A DNA stretch of 64,000 bases from Nitrospira sp. (GCA_030653545.1 JAURZE010000022.1:1-64000), one strand, 5' to 3'; positions 43,003 through 51,341 are shown, counted from the stretch's first letter. Notes: a model not told the origin generated them from the letters alone. Numbers and translations are program-made.

Positions 43003-43251
43003 ATGGACGAGTTGAAACAAACCCGCAGGATACGTATCACACCATTCACAAAACCGGCCGTCGCGCCAGTGGATGACTCTGCCATTTGGATGGGCGGAGA
43101 AGCTTCAGTGGGCACTCAGGCCAGACGGCATGTCCGCCAGACTGAACGGAATACACCGGGCCTCGCCCTCACGATTCTCGGCCTCACCTTCTTGGGTGGC
43201 CTGGCCTTGGGGACCGTCACGTCCAGACTCCTGCGCAAGACGCGGCCATAG
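43003..43251 (+). CDS. Small single-pass membrane protein
   Basis: This 82-residue protein has a polar N-terminal half of about 50 residues and one predicted membrane helix (LALTILGLTFLGGLALGTV), ending in a basic tail. A GAGGGG precedes the ATG. It follows the TIGR04073-like gene by 26 bases and may be co-transcribed. No family is recognised. Confidence 0.55.
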   Translation: MDELKQTRRIRITPFTKPAVAPVDDSAIWMGGEASVGTQARRHVRQTERNTPGLALTILGLTFLGGLALGTVTSRLLRKTRP

Positions 43252-43274
43252 TCCGAGCCCGCCTTCCTCTTTAT

Positions 43275-43400
43275 CAGGCTGCTCAAAAAGGCTGTTCAGC
43301 ATGGCTGCAGCGAGTGAAGAGGCGAAGGCGTACCCTTGTGGAACGTTGAGCCTCTGAACGAAGCGAGAACGCCGCTGGCAGAGTTATTCAGCAGCCTGCT
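43275..43400. repeat. Interspersed palindrome-bounded repeat, copy 1
   Basis: About 126 bases bounded by CAGGCTGCT and AGCAGCCTG, which are inverted with respect to each other. The interior shares short blocks with the segment at 51031-51160 when reverse-complemented (CTCAACGT, GTACGCCT and the ends). It resembles a REP- or MITE-like element with no coding potential. The right end overlaps the stop of the pyridoxamine-oxidase-like gene. Confidence 0.6.
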
Positions 43401-43905
43401 ATTTATTCCGCTCAGGTTGTTGGTGAATCCAGAGTTCGGGGGAGTGGGCTGTTGCCTGGTAGGCTTGGCCGAACCCCAGGACCAGATGGGCGTCGTGTAG
43501 CTGCAGTTCCCATAGCGAAAAATCTGCAAATCCAAAGGTCATGGCGGATTTTGGAAATCGGGCGAGATAGCGTGCTTTCATCTGTGCATAGGTGGGCGCG
43601 TCCGGTGCCAGGATTGCGGCCGTGCCCTGTAGATTGATTCTGCGCAAGGCCAACGGGTTTTTTCCAGGGTGATCAGGTTCGGAGAGGAAGAGCGACACCT
43701 GCGGGTCCTGAAGCAGATGCTGGGTGTGCAGGGCAAGCTGGCTCAAGTGTAAATACGCTCTCGTCCAATTCTCGCCGAGCACATAGGGCACATGCGAGCC
43801 AAATGGCTTTCCCTGTCTCATGGTGAGGAGCACACCTGTTCGCACCTCTTGTCCCAGCGTCGTCCAGGCTTCCCGTACCGCTCCATTCGTCATTGACTCA
43901 GCCAT
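43399..43905 (-). CDS. Pyridoxamine 5'-phosphate oxidase-like flavin-binding protein
   Basis: This 168-residue split-barrel protein resembles the FMN-binding/HugZ-type family: VREAWTTLGQEVRTGVLLTM, GSHVPYVLG, LHLSQLALHTQHLLQDPQVSLFLSEP and LRRINLQGTAAIL. Such proteins bind FMN or haem, with roles from oxidase to haem degradation. I cannot tell which applies. Its 3' end falls in a repeat element. It is transcribed opposite to its neighbours on both sides. Confidence 0.7.
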   Translation of the reverse strand: MAESMTNGAVREAWTTLGQEVRTGVLLTMRQGKPFGSHVPYVLGENWTRAYLHLSQLALHTQHLLQDPQVSLFLSEPDHPGKNPLALRRINLQGTAAILAPDAPTYAQMKARYLARFPKSAMTFGFADFSLWELQLHDAHLVLGFGQAYQATAHSPELWIHQQPERNK

Positions 43906-43996
43906 CAGCTATATCCTCTCGCACTCAAAGGTCGTTCGCGCAATAATAACCCTATCGGTATCAGGCCGTCATGTCTTGATGAAGGGCCTAGGAGTC

Positions 43997-44041
43997 ATGG
44001 CTTATTGTGTTTGCGGATGTGGGAGCCGTGATGATCTGTAG
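43997..44041 (+). CDS. Possible 14-residue Cys-rich peptide
   Basis: Preceded by CTAGGAG, the frame from ATG 43997 to TAG 44039-44041 encodes MAYCVCGCGSRDDL. Three Cys in five residues is unusual. It lies 27 bases upstream of the next small gene and could be a leader peptide. Chance is a real alternative. Confidence 0.25.
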   Translation: MAYCVCGCGSRDDL

Positions 44042-44068
44042 GCCGATTATTGACCAGAGGAGTTGATC

Positions 44069-44245
44069 ATGAAGAATGTTGAGATGGTGATGGAAGGAAC
44101 GATCCTGACTATCAAGGTGGACATGTCGAAGGAGTTTGGTCCATCGGCATCAGGGAAGACCACGATCATAGCCTCTACGGAGGGCAACGTGACGATCCCG
44201 GGCCGTGAAGAAAAGGTCGGACTGAACGTCTATCGCAAGAAATAG
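44069..44245 (+). CDS. Small conserved-looking protein of unknown function
   Basis: ATG at 44069 follows GAGG with suitable spacing. The 58-residue product, MKNVEMVMEGTILTIKVDMS continuing into KEFGPSASGKTTIIASTEG, resembles a small soluble beta-rich protein found, as I recall, in various proteobacteria. No function is known to me. The GKTT is not in a P-loop context. It marks the left edge of the 1-kb gap with the DnaA-box cluster. Confidence 0.6.
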   Translation: MKNVEMVMEGTILTIKVDMSKEFGPSASGKTTIIASTEGNVTIPGREEKVGLNVYRKK

Positions 44246-44357
44246 CTGGTTGTTGATGTCTGAGCTGAACGAAAAACGAAGGAGAGGAAGAGTCCTCTCG
44301 GCGATCGGCGACAATTTCTGCCGAAAAACATGCAAATATTCATGAAATGCGACCGGT

Positions 44358-44800
44358 TTCTCCACAGTGAGACTGCTGTGCTGTGCATAAGTCGGTATTG
44401 GTTGGGCCTATTTGGCTCTAGACAAGATCGTTTTGGTCAGCGGGTCACTCCCGGATCAGGATCTGCCCAGGGATTGTGGAAAAGAAAAAGAATCATCCGT
44501 CAAGCCGCTAAATATAGTGGGTCGGCTGGTGAGAGCACAATGCCTATTTATTAGGCAATCTGCTCGCATGACTGTTGAGATCAGCCATTTCAACGACAGG
44601 ATCTCACTCATGCACAGAGTTATCCACAGAAGCTGGGGAGTCCCTGCAGAGCATCGGCCTGAATCACGGTTTCGGTAGTGGAAGTGCTTGGTTTTTGAGG
44701 GGTCTGGCAGATTCATGCTCACGCAAGAAGAAGAGCAGCAACGTGTGAAATATTTTTTCTCTCGGAGTGAAAAATATTTTCCACGCTCGAATGAATTTAT
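44358..44800. other. Candidate replication origin or DnaA-box cluster
   Basis: Within about 270 bases there are TTCTCCACA (44358-44366), TGTGCATAA (44382-44390, consensus TTATNCACA), TGTGGAAAA (44475-44483), TCATGCACA (44608-44616) and a perfect TTATCCACA (44620-44628). To the right, AT-rich inverted sequence GAAATATTTT/GAAAAATATTTTCCAC at about 44747-44785 could serve as an unwinding region. Neighbouring genes mostly read away from here: leftward in 42.5-34.3 kb and rightward in 45.3-58.8 kb. dnaA is not present, so this remains a candidate. Confidence 0.5.
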
Positions 44801-44978
44801 CACCCGTGCCTCTGTCGGCTCTTGCTATTCATGAAATGTGATTCTGGGTGGTATCTCTGTCGTGCTCACGGTGGATCGTTCGTGCGATCAGAGATTTCTC
44901 ATGCTTCGAGATAGACTGACGGTCTCGTTTCGGCAAAATTCCTCGGCACAATGTTTTTTACGTGGAGCGAGAGAGCCC

Positions 44979-45007
44979 TTGACTCGCTCATACCGGGGGC
45001 CTACTCT
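44979..45007 (+). promoter_or_regulatory. Promoter of the 6S-like RNA
   Basis: TTGACT (44979-44984), a 17-base spacer and TACTCT (45002-45007) put the start at about G45014, the first base of the RNA's closing stem. Confidence 0.5.
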
Positions 45008-45013
45008 AACCAC

Positions 45014-45168
45014 GTGGGGGGAGTTAACGCCCCGGGGGAATATGGTTCATAAGGGGGTCGAGTGTGAGAGCGGTGTGCAGGACCAGCTTGTACTGGGAAG
45101 CCTAATGCTCTCCCGAGATCTCCGCCGTACCTACTAACTCCTCGGTAGGTGCGTGCTCCTCCCACCCT
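45014..45168 (+). ncRNA. 6S-like structured RNA (putative)
   Basis: GTGGGGGGAG (45014-45023) pairs with CTCCTCCCAC (45156-45165), ten pairs with one G-U. ACGC (45027-45030) also pairs with GCGT (45151-45154). Just inside the 3' side is a hairpin, ACCTAC/GTAGGT (45129-45150). An apical stem GAGAGC/GCTCTC (45066-45112) includes AGGaCCAG/CTGGgaagCCT. The unpaired strands between make a large central bubble. Closing stem, 3'-bubble hairpin, bubble and apical stem match the 6S RNA layout, and GAAGCC at the 3' junction recalls E. coli 6S. At about 155 nt it is at the short end, and no sequence search was possible. Confidence 0.45.
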
Positions 45169-45221
45169 AAACTGTTTTGGCGGATGGTTGCCCTCCTGCG
45201 AATCTCCTCCTTGCCATCAGG

Positions 45222-45250
45222 TCGTGCTCGACCCTGCACGAGGGTTTTCT
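45222..45250 (+). terminator. Terminator-like hairpin
   Basis: TCGTGC (45222-45227) and GCACGA (45236-45241) form a 6-bp stem with an 8-base loop, followed by GGGTTTTCT. It lies between the 6S-like RNA and top6B. The stem is short, so confidence is moderate. Confidence 0.4.
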
Positions 45251-45311
45251 CGGCGGGGCAATCTGTGTACAATGCCGCCCACTTTTCCAATATGATGCTG
45301 TGAGAGGGTGA

Positions 45312-47342
45312 ATGGCCATCGCGCGTTCCGTTTCGAAGTCCGTTTCTGCTGCCCAACCCGTTTCTGAATCAGCCGGCCCGAAGAAGGCTGCCGCCAAGCC
45401 GGTCCAACAGGTCACCGCAGCTGAGATGGGAGCGCGTCAGCGGGAAATTTCCGTTTCCGAATTTTTTACGAAGAACCGGCACCTGCTCGGGTTCGATAAC
45501 CCGCGTAAGGCGTTATTGACCTGTGTGAAGGAAGCGGTCGATAACGCGCTCGATGCCTGTGAAGAAGCGGGGATTCTCCCGGAAGTGACCGTTCGGCTGG
45601 AAGTGGTATCGAACGGGGAGCCGGTCGCTCCCAGCCAGGCGTCCAGATTCCGCATCACGGTCACGGACAACGGGCCGGGCATTGTCCGTCAGCATATTCC
45701 GAGGATTTTTGCGAAGCTGCTCTATGGCTCAAAGTTTCATCGCATGCGGATGAGCCGGGGACAGCAAGGCATCGGGATTTCGGCGGCTGGCATGTACGGG
45801 CAGTTGACGACCGGAAAGCCGGTGAAGATTATTTCCCGTACGGGCCCGAAGGCAACGGCCCATTATTTTGAAGTGCAGATCGACACGAAGAAGAACGAGC
45901 CGCTCGTTCATGAAAATAAGCAGATTGAATGGAATCAGCCGCAAGGGACGCAAGTCGCGATCGAGGTCGAGGGGAAATATCAAAAGGGCCGAGCCTCCGT
46001 CGACGAATGGCTGGAGCAAACTTCCATCGCCAATCCCCATGTGCGGCTGATCTACTCTCCGCCGGAAGGCGAGACGAGAGACTATCCCCGAACGTACCAC
46101 GAATTACCGCCGTCTCCACGGGAGATCAAGCCGCATCCGTACGGCATCGAATTCGGCATGTTGCTGAAAATGTTGCAGGATACCAAAGGCCACTCGGTCT
46201 CCGGTTTCCTCTCCGGCGATTTCTGCCGGGTCTCGCCGCAATTGGCGGACGAGATCTGCAAGGCTGCCAAGGTCTCTCCCAACATGAAGCCGCGAGATCT
46301 GAAGGGCCCGGCAGCGGAGATTCTCTATAGGACCATTCAAGACACCAAGATCATGGCGCCGCCGACGAATTGTATCTCTCCGATCGGCGAGCGGGCCATT
46401 CTCTCGGGGCTCTATAAGCAGATCAAAGGCGAGTTTTACACGGCGGTGAGCCGGCCGCCGGCGGTCTATCGGGGCAATCCCTTTATCATCGAAGCCGGGT
46501 TGGCCTTCGGCCATCGGCCGGAGGATCAGACCAAGCCGAAACAACCCACCATGCCGAAAGCGGAAGGGGAGGATGACGAGAGGGATTCGGAGCTTGCGCG
46601 CGTAATTCGGTACGCCAACCGGGTGCCGCTCCTCTATCAGCAGTCCGCCTGCTCGACTTTCAAGGCCGTCCTCAGCACGTCCTGGAAGAATTATGGTGTG
46701 ACGCAGTCACGCGGCGCATTGCCGGGCGGACCGATGGTGATTTTTGTGCATATGGCCTCGGTGTGGGTGCCGTTCACGAGCGAATCCAAAGAAGCCATCG
46801 CCGACTACGATGAGATACAAAAGGAAATCACGCTGGCCTTGCGTGAGTGCGGTCGGCGGTTGGGGTTGTTCTTGCGGCGGCGTGAGCGCGCGGCCAGCGA
46901 GTATCGGCGACGCAATATTTTCGAACTCTATATTGAAGAAGTCGTGGAAGCCTGCAATCGCCTCAAAGGCGGCACGCTTGCCAAAGAGAAGTTGAAAGCC
47001 CAGCTCCAGAAAATCGCCACATCACGCACGGGAGGACTCAAGACGGATGAAGCATTGGGGAAAACCGGTGCCGGGCCGGAAGGCTTGCCCCATTCAATCA
47101 TCGTGACTGCCGAAGGCGTGGAAGGCGAGGTCGAGTTGGCTACGCAGGTGCAGGCGTCTGTTGCGCCGGCGGCACCGGCAGCGACCCCGGTTCCGAATGC
47201 GGCCGAGCCGTTGCCAAAGAAACACAAGAGGGGTAAGGGGTCACAGACGGCCGTGCGTGCCGATACGGGGTCCATGAATAAGAAATCGAAGGGCTCATCG
47301 GCGAAGCCTGGAAAGCAATCCGCGCCTCGAGGGAAGAAGTAA
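45312..47342 (+). CDS. top6B: DNA topoisomerase VI subunit B
   Basis: Topo VI is a type IIB topoisomerase, common in archaea and plants and rare in bacteria. The 676-residue B subunit has a GHKL ATPase domain (N-box KEAVDNALDACE near residue 73; DNGPGI near 119; GQQGIGISAAGMYGQ near 150; QGTQVAIEVEG). A middle H2TH/transducer region follows (FCRVSPQLADEICKAAKV; PPTNCISPIGERAILSGL). The last 100 or so residues are an extra, Ala/Lys-rich tail. It is longer than the archaeal form (about 530) and is followed by top6A with a 4-base gap. Confidence 0.93.
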   Translation: MAIARSVSKSVSAAQPVSESAGPKKAAAKPVQQVTAAEMGARQREISVSEFFTKNRHLLGFDNPRKALLTCVKEAVDNALDACEEAGILPEVTVRLEVVSNGEPVAPSQASRFRITVTDNGPGIVRQHIPRIFAKLLYGSKFHRMRMSRGQQGIGISAAGMYGQLTTGKPVKIISRTGPKATAHYFEVQIDTKKNEPLVHENKQIEWNQPQGTQVAIEVEGKYQKGRASVDEWLEQTSIANPHVRLIYSPPEGETRDYPRTYHELPPSPREIKPHPYGIEFGMLLKMLQDTKGHSVSGFLSGDFCRVSPQLADEICKAAKVSPNMKPRDLKGPAAEILYRTIQDTKIMAPPTNCISPIGERAILSGLYKQIKGEFYTAVSRPPAVYRGNPFIIEAGLAFGHRPEDQTKPKQPTMPKAEGEDDERDSELARVIRYANRVPLLYQQSACSTFKAVLSTSWKNYGVTQSRGALPGGPMVIFVHMASVWVPFTSESKEAIADYDEIQKEITLALRECGRRLGLFLRRRERAASEYRRRNIFELYIEEVVEACNRLKGGTLAKEKLKAQLQKIATSRTGGLKTDEALGKTGAGPEGLPHSIIVTAEGVEGEVELATQVQASVAPAAPAATPVPNAAEPLPKKHKRGKGSQTAVRADTGSMNKKSKGSSAKPGKQSAPRGKK

Positions 47343-47346
47343 CCAC

Positions 47347-48450
47347 ATGGCGACCAAACAGAAAAAAACGACCGCCGTTGAGAAGAAGCTCATCAGCTTG
47401 GCGGATATTGTCATCGCGGCGGCTGACCGGTCGAAAGATCCGACGTTTGCGATTCCCATTCGGGCGCTGTCCAACGTGTCCTTCAATGAGCGCAAGGGTC
47501 TCATTGAGATGGGGAGTAAGAAGCAGACCCGGTCGTTCTTCAACGTCGGGATGGCCAAGAAGTTTATGCAGACGGTGCTCGTTGCCGATGCCCTTTCCGA
47601 ACTCCAGCGGGCGGACCTCACCACGTCGCTTCGAGAAATCTACTACCGGACAAAACATACGATTCAAGATTCCCACGAGAACACCTTCGATACCCAGGAT
47701 GAATCGGACCCGGTCATCGAAGATCTTGAAGTGTCGCTTGCGGCGTTACGGGAAGAGCTGCATGTGCGGGCGGAGAACAGCGGGAGCATCGTCGGGCCGG
47801 TCGTGTTTGGCGATGACGGCGATCGTGTGGACTGTGCCAAGCTCGGGAAAGGCGGGTATTCGGTCCCGTCGATCGTCGAGCCGGAGTATCTGGAGATCCG
47901 CCGCTGCACGGCCGACTTTCTACTGCTCGTCGAAAAGGGAACGCAGTGGAATCGCCTCTCGGAAGATAAGTTCTGGCGCCGGTATAATTGCGTCCTGCTG
48001 ACCGGCAACGGTCAGCCGCCGCGCGGAGTCCGCCGGCTGGCGCGCCGGCTGCACGAAGAGCATAAGTTGCCGGTGTACGTGCTGGTCGATAACGATCCCT
48101 GGGGGTACTACATCTATTCAGTGATCAAACAGGGTTCGATCAATCTGGCCTTCGAAAGCCAGCGCATGGCCATTCCCAAAGCCAAGTTCATCGGGCTGTC
48201 GAGCGCCGACCCGGAACGGTACGAGCTGCCCCGGAATGTGGGCATCAAGCTGAACGAGAAGGACATCGCGCGGGCGAAAGAGCTGATGAACTACCAATGG
48301 TTCCAGAAGCCGGCCTGGCAAGCGGAGATCAAGCGCATGCTGGCCAGCGGGCTCAAGTACGAGCTGGACTCGCTCGCCAATAAAGATTTTCAATACCTGA
48401 CCAAAAAGTATCTGCCGAGAAAGCTCAAAGAAAAAGATTGGATCGATTAG
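47347..48450 (+). CDS. top6A: DNA topoisomerase VI subunit A (Spo11-like)
   Basis: The A subunit makes the double-strand break. The 367-residue product has the 5Y-CAP motif LREIYYRTK with candidate catalytic Tyr at about residues 99-100. The Toprim domain has its Glu in LLVEKGTQWN (about E196) and the DxD in LVDNDPWGYYI (about 248-250). An N-terminal extension of about 40 residues precedes. It starts 4 bases after top6B, and the two form the A2B2 enzyme. The pair is intact, so it is probably active. Confidence 0.93.
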   Translation: MATKQKKTTAVEKKLISLADIVIAAADRSKDPTFAIPIRALSNVSFNERKGLIEMGSKKQTRSFFNVGMAKKFMQTVLVADALSELQRADLTTSLREIYYRTKHTIQDSHENTFDTQDESDPVIEDLEVSLAALREELHVRAENSGSIVGPVVFGDDGDRVDCAKLGKGGYSVPSIVEPEYLEIRRCTADFLLLVEKGTQWNRLSEDKFWRRYNCVLLTGNGQPPRGVRRLARRLHEEHKLPVYVLVDNDPWGYYIYSVIKQGSINLAFESQRMAIPKAKFIGLSSADPERYELPRNVGIKLNEKDIARAKELMNYQWFQKPAWQAEIKRMLASGLKYELDSLANKDFQYLTKKYLPRKLKEKDWID

Positions 48451-48556
48451 TCATCGCCCCCGGTCCACCGTACGACAATCAGGAACCAGCAGATCAGGGA
48501 ACCCGCGCCTACGCCGCGGCTGCCGGCCTTCGTGCCGCCCCGGATTCAGAGACACG

Positions 48557-50119
48557 ATGAAGACCCTACCTTCCTGGACGGCTCCGTTACGCGATTGGCA
48601 GCGCCGTGCGCTCGTCGCCGTCCAGACCCATCAGACGGCGGATTTTCTCGCTATGGCGACTCCGGCCGCCGGGAAAACCCGCTTTGCGCTGCGCGTCGCA
48701 CACGAGTTTCTCGCCAAGGGGACCGCCCGTCGTGTCCTCGTCGTCTGTCCGACCAACCATCTGCGTACCCAGTGGTCGGAAGCCGCCGGGAAAATAGGCC
48801 TTCAGCTCGATCCAGGGCTGACGAACGATCAAGCCAGCGAAGCTGCCGATTATCACGGCGCGGTCGTAACCTATCAGCAAGTCAGTCTTGCTCCGGACAT
48901 TTTTCAGCGTACATGTAAGAGTAAACCGACGCTCCTTATCCTGGATGAGTTGCACCATGCAGGAGATGGCAAGCACTGGGGGAAGGCGTTGCGCATGGCC
49001 TTCGATCCGGCGGTATTTCGGTTGATTCTTTCCGGCACGCCGTTTCGCTCCGACAATAACCCGATTCCGTTTATCCGCTACGAGCAGGGCGAGAGCCATG
49101 CGGACTTCGCGTACGGCTATACCGAGGCGATTAAAGACAGCGTGTGCCGTCCGATCGTCTTCCCCAGCTATGAAGGCGAATTGACCTGGCTCTCCGACGG
49201 TCGTGAGCACACGGCCACCTTCGAGGATGGACTGAAGTTCGATCTCCAACGTGAACGGTTGAAGACAGCGCTCTTGCAAGAGTCCTGGCTGGGTCCGGTC
49301 ATTACCGACGCGCACAAGCAATTGACCCGACTCCGCAAGGAAGAGCAGGCCGATGCCGGCGGATTGATCGTCGCCATGGACCAGGATCACGCCCGTTGGG
49401 TCTCCGAGTTGATCGGGAAAATCACCGGAACGAAGGCGGTCGTGGCGGTGTCGGACGATCCGGGGGCATCACGGACCATCGCGTCCTTTTCCGATCATAA
49501 GACCCAAGCCTGGCTGGTCGCGGTGAACATGGTGAGCGAAGGGGTGGACATCCCCCGGTTACGGGTGGGCGTGTACGGGACCAACGTGTTGACGGAGATG
49601 TACTTCCGGCAGGTGGTCGGGCGATTCGTGCGCATGCAGGACGGCATGCCTACACCGCAACGGGCCTGGCTCTATTTGCCCAAAGATCCGATCCTGGTTC
49701 ATTACGCTCGGCAAATCAGAGCGGAGCGCGACCATGTTCTGGAAGACATCATGCCCGCCGGACAACGGGACTTGTTCGGCCGGATCACTGTGTCCAGCAC
49801 CAAAGAATACATGCCGTTGAATGCGGTGGCGAAGCTCGACTCGCTCATCGGAGAAGAAGACCCGCGAGGGGAGAGTGGAGGCACCATCGCGGGGGATATT
49901 GCCGTCTCATTGCACGAACAGAAGCTCGATCTGCGAGAAACGCATCGACTCCTGGTCGCGTCTGTGGCGAGAAAAACCGGCGTGGATCACCGACGGCTCA
50001 ATGCCGAATTGATCGCGCGGACCGGAGGGCGCGTCGATCAGGCGACGACCGATCAGCTGCAAAAGCGCATTCAACTGTTGGAGCGATGGCAGGAAAAGGG
50101 GTATGACGGCAAGCGATGA
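48557..50119 (+). CDS. SF2 DEAD/DEAH-box helicase (type III restriction-like)
   Basis: The 520-residue product has a Q-like start (PLRDWQRRALVAV), motif I ATPAAGKTRFA, motif II LILDELHHAGDG, motif III SGTPFR, motif V VSEGVDIPRLRVG and motif VI QVVGRFVRMQ. The layout is that of Res/XPB-type SF2 translocases. The C-terminal 130 residues have no domain I recognise. It follows top6A by about 106 bases and points the same way, so a link with topo VI in DNA processing is possible but unproven. Confidence 0.8.
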   Translation: MKTLPSWTAPLRDWQRRALVAVQTHQTADFLAMATPAAGKTRFALRVAHEFLAKGTARRVLVVCPTNHLRTQWSEAAGKIGLQLDPGLTNDQASEAADYHGAVVTYQQVSLAPDIFQRTCKSKPTLLILDELHHAGDGKHWGKALRMAFDPAVFRLILSGTPFRSDNNPIPFIRYEQGESHADFAYGYTEAIKDSVCRPIVFPSYEGELTWLSDGREHTATFEDGLKFDLQRERLKTALLQESWLGPVITDAHKQLTRLRKEEQADAGGLIVAMDQDHARWVSELIGKITGTKAVVAVSDDPGASRTIASFSDHKTQAWLVAVNMVSEGVDIPRLRVGVYGTNVLTEMYFRQVVGRFVRMQDGMPTPQRAWLYLPKDPILVHYARQIRAERDHVLEDIMPAGQRDLFGRITVSSTKEYMPLNAVAKLDSLIGEEDPRGESGGTIAGDIAVSLHEQKLDLRETHRLLVASVARKTGVDHRRLNAELIARTGGRVDQATTDQLQKRIQLLERWQEKGYDGKR

Positions 50120-50191
50120 CGGAAGGAGAGTCGCTGACGGCACCTGAACAGCAGGGTTCCGATGCCGCCAGCAGCGGTCTGTGCGCGAGAA

Positions 50192-50416
50192 CTAGGCGGG
50201 TGGGAGCATCCAATAGCACCAGCCGAGAATCACGGGCGTCGCCACATACATCGCGGTCTTTCCAAAGGAGTCGTACACACCGTAAATCAGGACGGCGGCG
50301 ATAAACACGAAGTAGATCTGGGCGATACCCTGGTAGCTCGCATTGTGCTCGACTGCCAGCGCCAGGCTTGGTGAGGCAAGGATTGCGGCGGCAGAGAGAG
50401 TCGCTAGTCGTTTCAT
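50192..50416 (-). CDS. Small membrane protein with signal peptide
   Basis: This 74-residue protein has a signal sequence ending near LALAVEHN. One or two helices follow (IYFVFIAAVLIYGVYD, MYVATPVILGWCYWML). GAAAGGAG lies 6 bases before the ATG. No family is recognised. It is isolated between the helicase gene and a thioredoxin-like gene. Confidence 0.6.
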   Translation of the reverse strand: MKRLATLSAAAILASPSLALAVEHNASYQGIAQIYFVFIAAVLIYGVYDSFGKTAMYVATPVILGWCYWMLPPA

Positions 50417-50762
50417 TGAAAACTCCTTTCAGAGGATGGTGAAGGTAGAGGAAATGGATGGGGGAGGGGCGTGGATGCGGACACAACAACGCCCTCAGGG
50501 CAAAGAAAACCAAGAGGGCGTGGAGAAGTTCGGGGGGAGTATTCCATGAGACGACTGGTTGTATCTAACAAGGAGTCACAGAACACCTCTTTGTCTATAA
50601 GCTTCGCGTATGCTGCGCCTTCCGGTGAGGGAAGTCAAACCAGCGCAGGCAGATGATGCATCGGCCGGCTCTTCTGTCCGAAGCAAGCGTATCGGGAGCG
50701 CGGCTTGCCCCCTCATTCCGCTGGGTGTTAAGATCCGCCACCGACCTTTCTGGAGACACACT
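50417..50762. other. Gene-free stretch with one inverted repeat
   Basis: ACGCCCTC at about 50489-50496 and GAGGGCGT at about 50514-50521 are complementary, with a loop of about 17 bases. No T-run follows. Frames that cross the region are not protein-like. It probably holds the promoters of the flanking divergent genes. Confidence 0.35.
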
Positions 50763-51026
50763 ATGCCAAGCATCATGTTATTAGTTTCTCCCAGCTGTGG
50801 AGCTTGTCCCTCGGCCAAAAGCCTTTGGAAGCAGCTGCGGGTGAAATATAGTTTTTCCTACCGGGAAGTCGACATCACCACTCCCGATGGCGCTGAGTTG
50901 GCCAATCGCCATTCGGTGCGGGCGGTGCCTGCCACGATCATCGATGGACGACTGACCTTTGTCGGTGTACCGAGTCGAGAAAGCGCCGAAAAGGCGTTGT
51001 TGTTGAAAATGAAGCCGCGCGAATAA
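50763..51026 (+). CDS. Thioredoxin/glutaredoxin-like protein
   Basis: This 87-residue protein opens MPSIMLLVSPSCGACPSAKS. The CGAC redox motif follows the first strand as in glutaredoxin-like folds. A cis-Pro loop (VRAVPATIID) follows near residue 57. GGAGA lies before the ATG at 50763. It probably reduces disulphides in the cytoplasm, as no signal peptide is present. Its partner is unknown. Confidence 0.75.
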   Translation: MPSIMLLVSPSCGACPSAKSLWKQLRVKYSFSYREVDITTPDGAELANRHSVRAVPATIIDGRLTFVGVPSRESAEKALLLKMKPRE

Positions 51027-51030
51027 AGAG

Positions 51031-51160
51031 CAGGATACTGAAAATGGCCACCAGCTTCGTTCACGGCTTGCAAGAATCCTCAACGTACCCAAGAGCGTAC
51101 GCCTGCGGTTCTTGCATCCCCTTCGGCCTTGCGGGATGCCTCATTTTGAGCATCCTGAGA
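51031..51160. repeat. Interspersed palindrome-bounded repeat, copy 2
   Basis: About 130 bases that share, in inverted orientation, blocks with the repeat at 43275-43400: ends AGGATaCTGA/TTTTGAGCATCCTGAG, and internal CTCAACGTAC and GCGTACGCCTGCGG. The copies are diverged. It begins just after the stop of the thioredoxin-like gene and ends next to a small zinc-ribbon gene. Confidence 0.55.
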
Positions 51161-51161
51161 A

Positions 51162-51341
51162 ATGAGAATATCTTCAATGGTTGATGACGACGATGACAAC
51201 TTTGAATTGCCTGATTTGCCCATTTACGACAAAGGCCCGCCACCGGATTGCCCGATTTGCGGCGACCCGATGAAGTTTATCGATGGCGATTGGGCCTGTG
51301 TCGACTGCAACGGCGAACTGCTGGGGCCCGAGACGGGCTAG
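51162..51341 (+). CDS. Small zinc-ribbon protein
   Basis: From ATG 51162 the frame reads MRISSMVDDDDDNFELPDLP and then CPICGDPMKFIDGDWACVDC with a short acidic end, 59 residues in all. CPIC and CVDC, 15 residues apart, form a zinc-ribbon knuckle pair. ATG at 51177 (start MVDDDDD) is an alternative. No strong Shine-Dalgarno is seen. It lies directly after the interspersed repeat. Function unknown. Confidence 0.6.
   Translation: MRISSMVDDDDDNFELPDLPIYDKGPPPDCPICGDPMKFIDGDWACVDCNGELLGPETG

Noticed and set aside
44838..45137. 99-codon open frame across the 6S-like RNA
   Set aside because: No Shine-Dalgarno sequence, non-protein-like composition, and the DNA there is better explained by RNA pairing.
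45014..45168. The structured RNA as SRP RNA, tmRNA or RNase P RNA
   Set aside because: It lacks the GGAAGCAGCC-type SRP loop, the tRNA-like ends of tmRNA and the conserved RNase P blocks.
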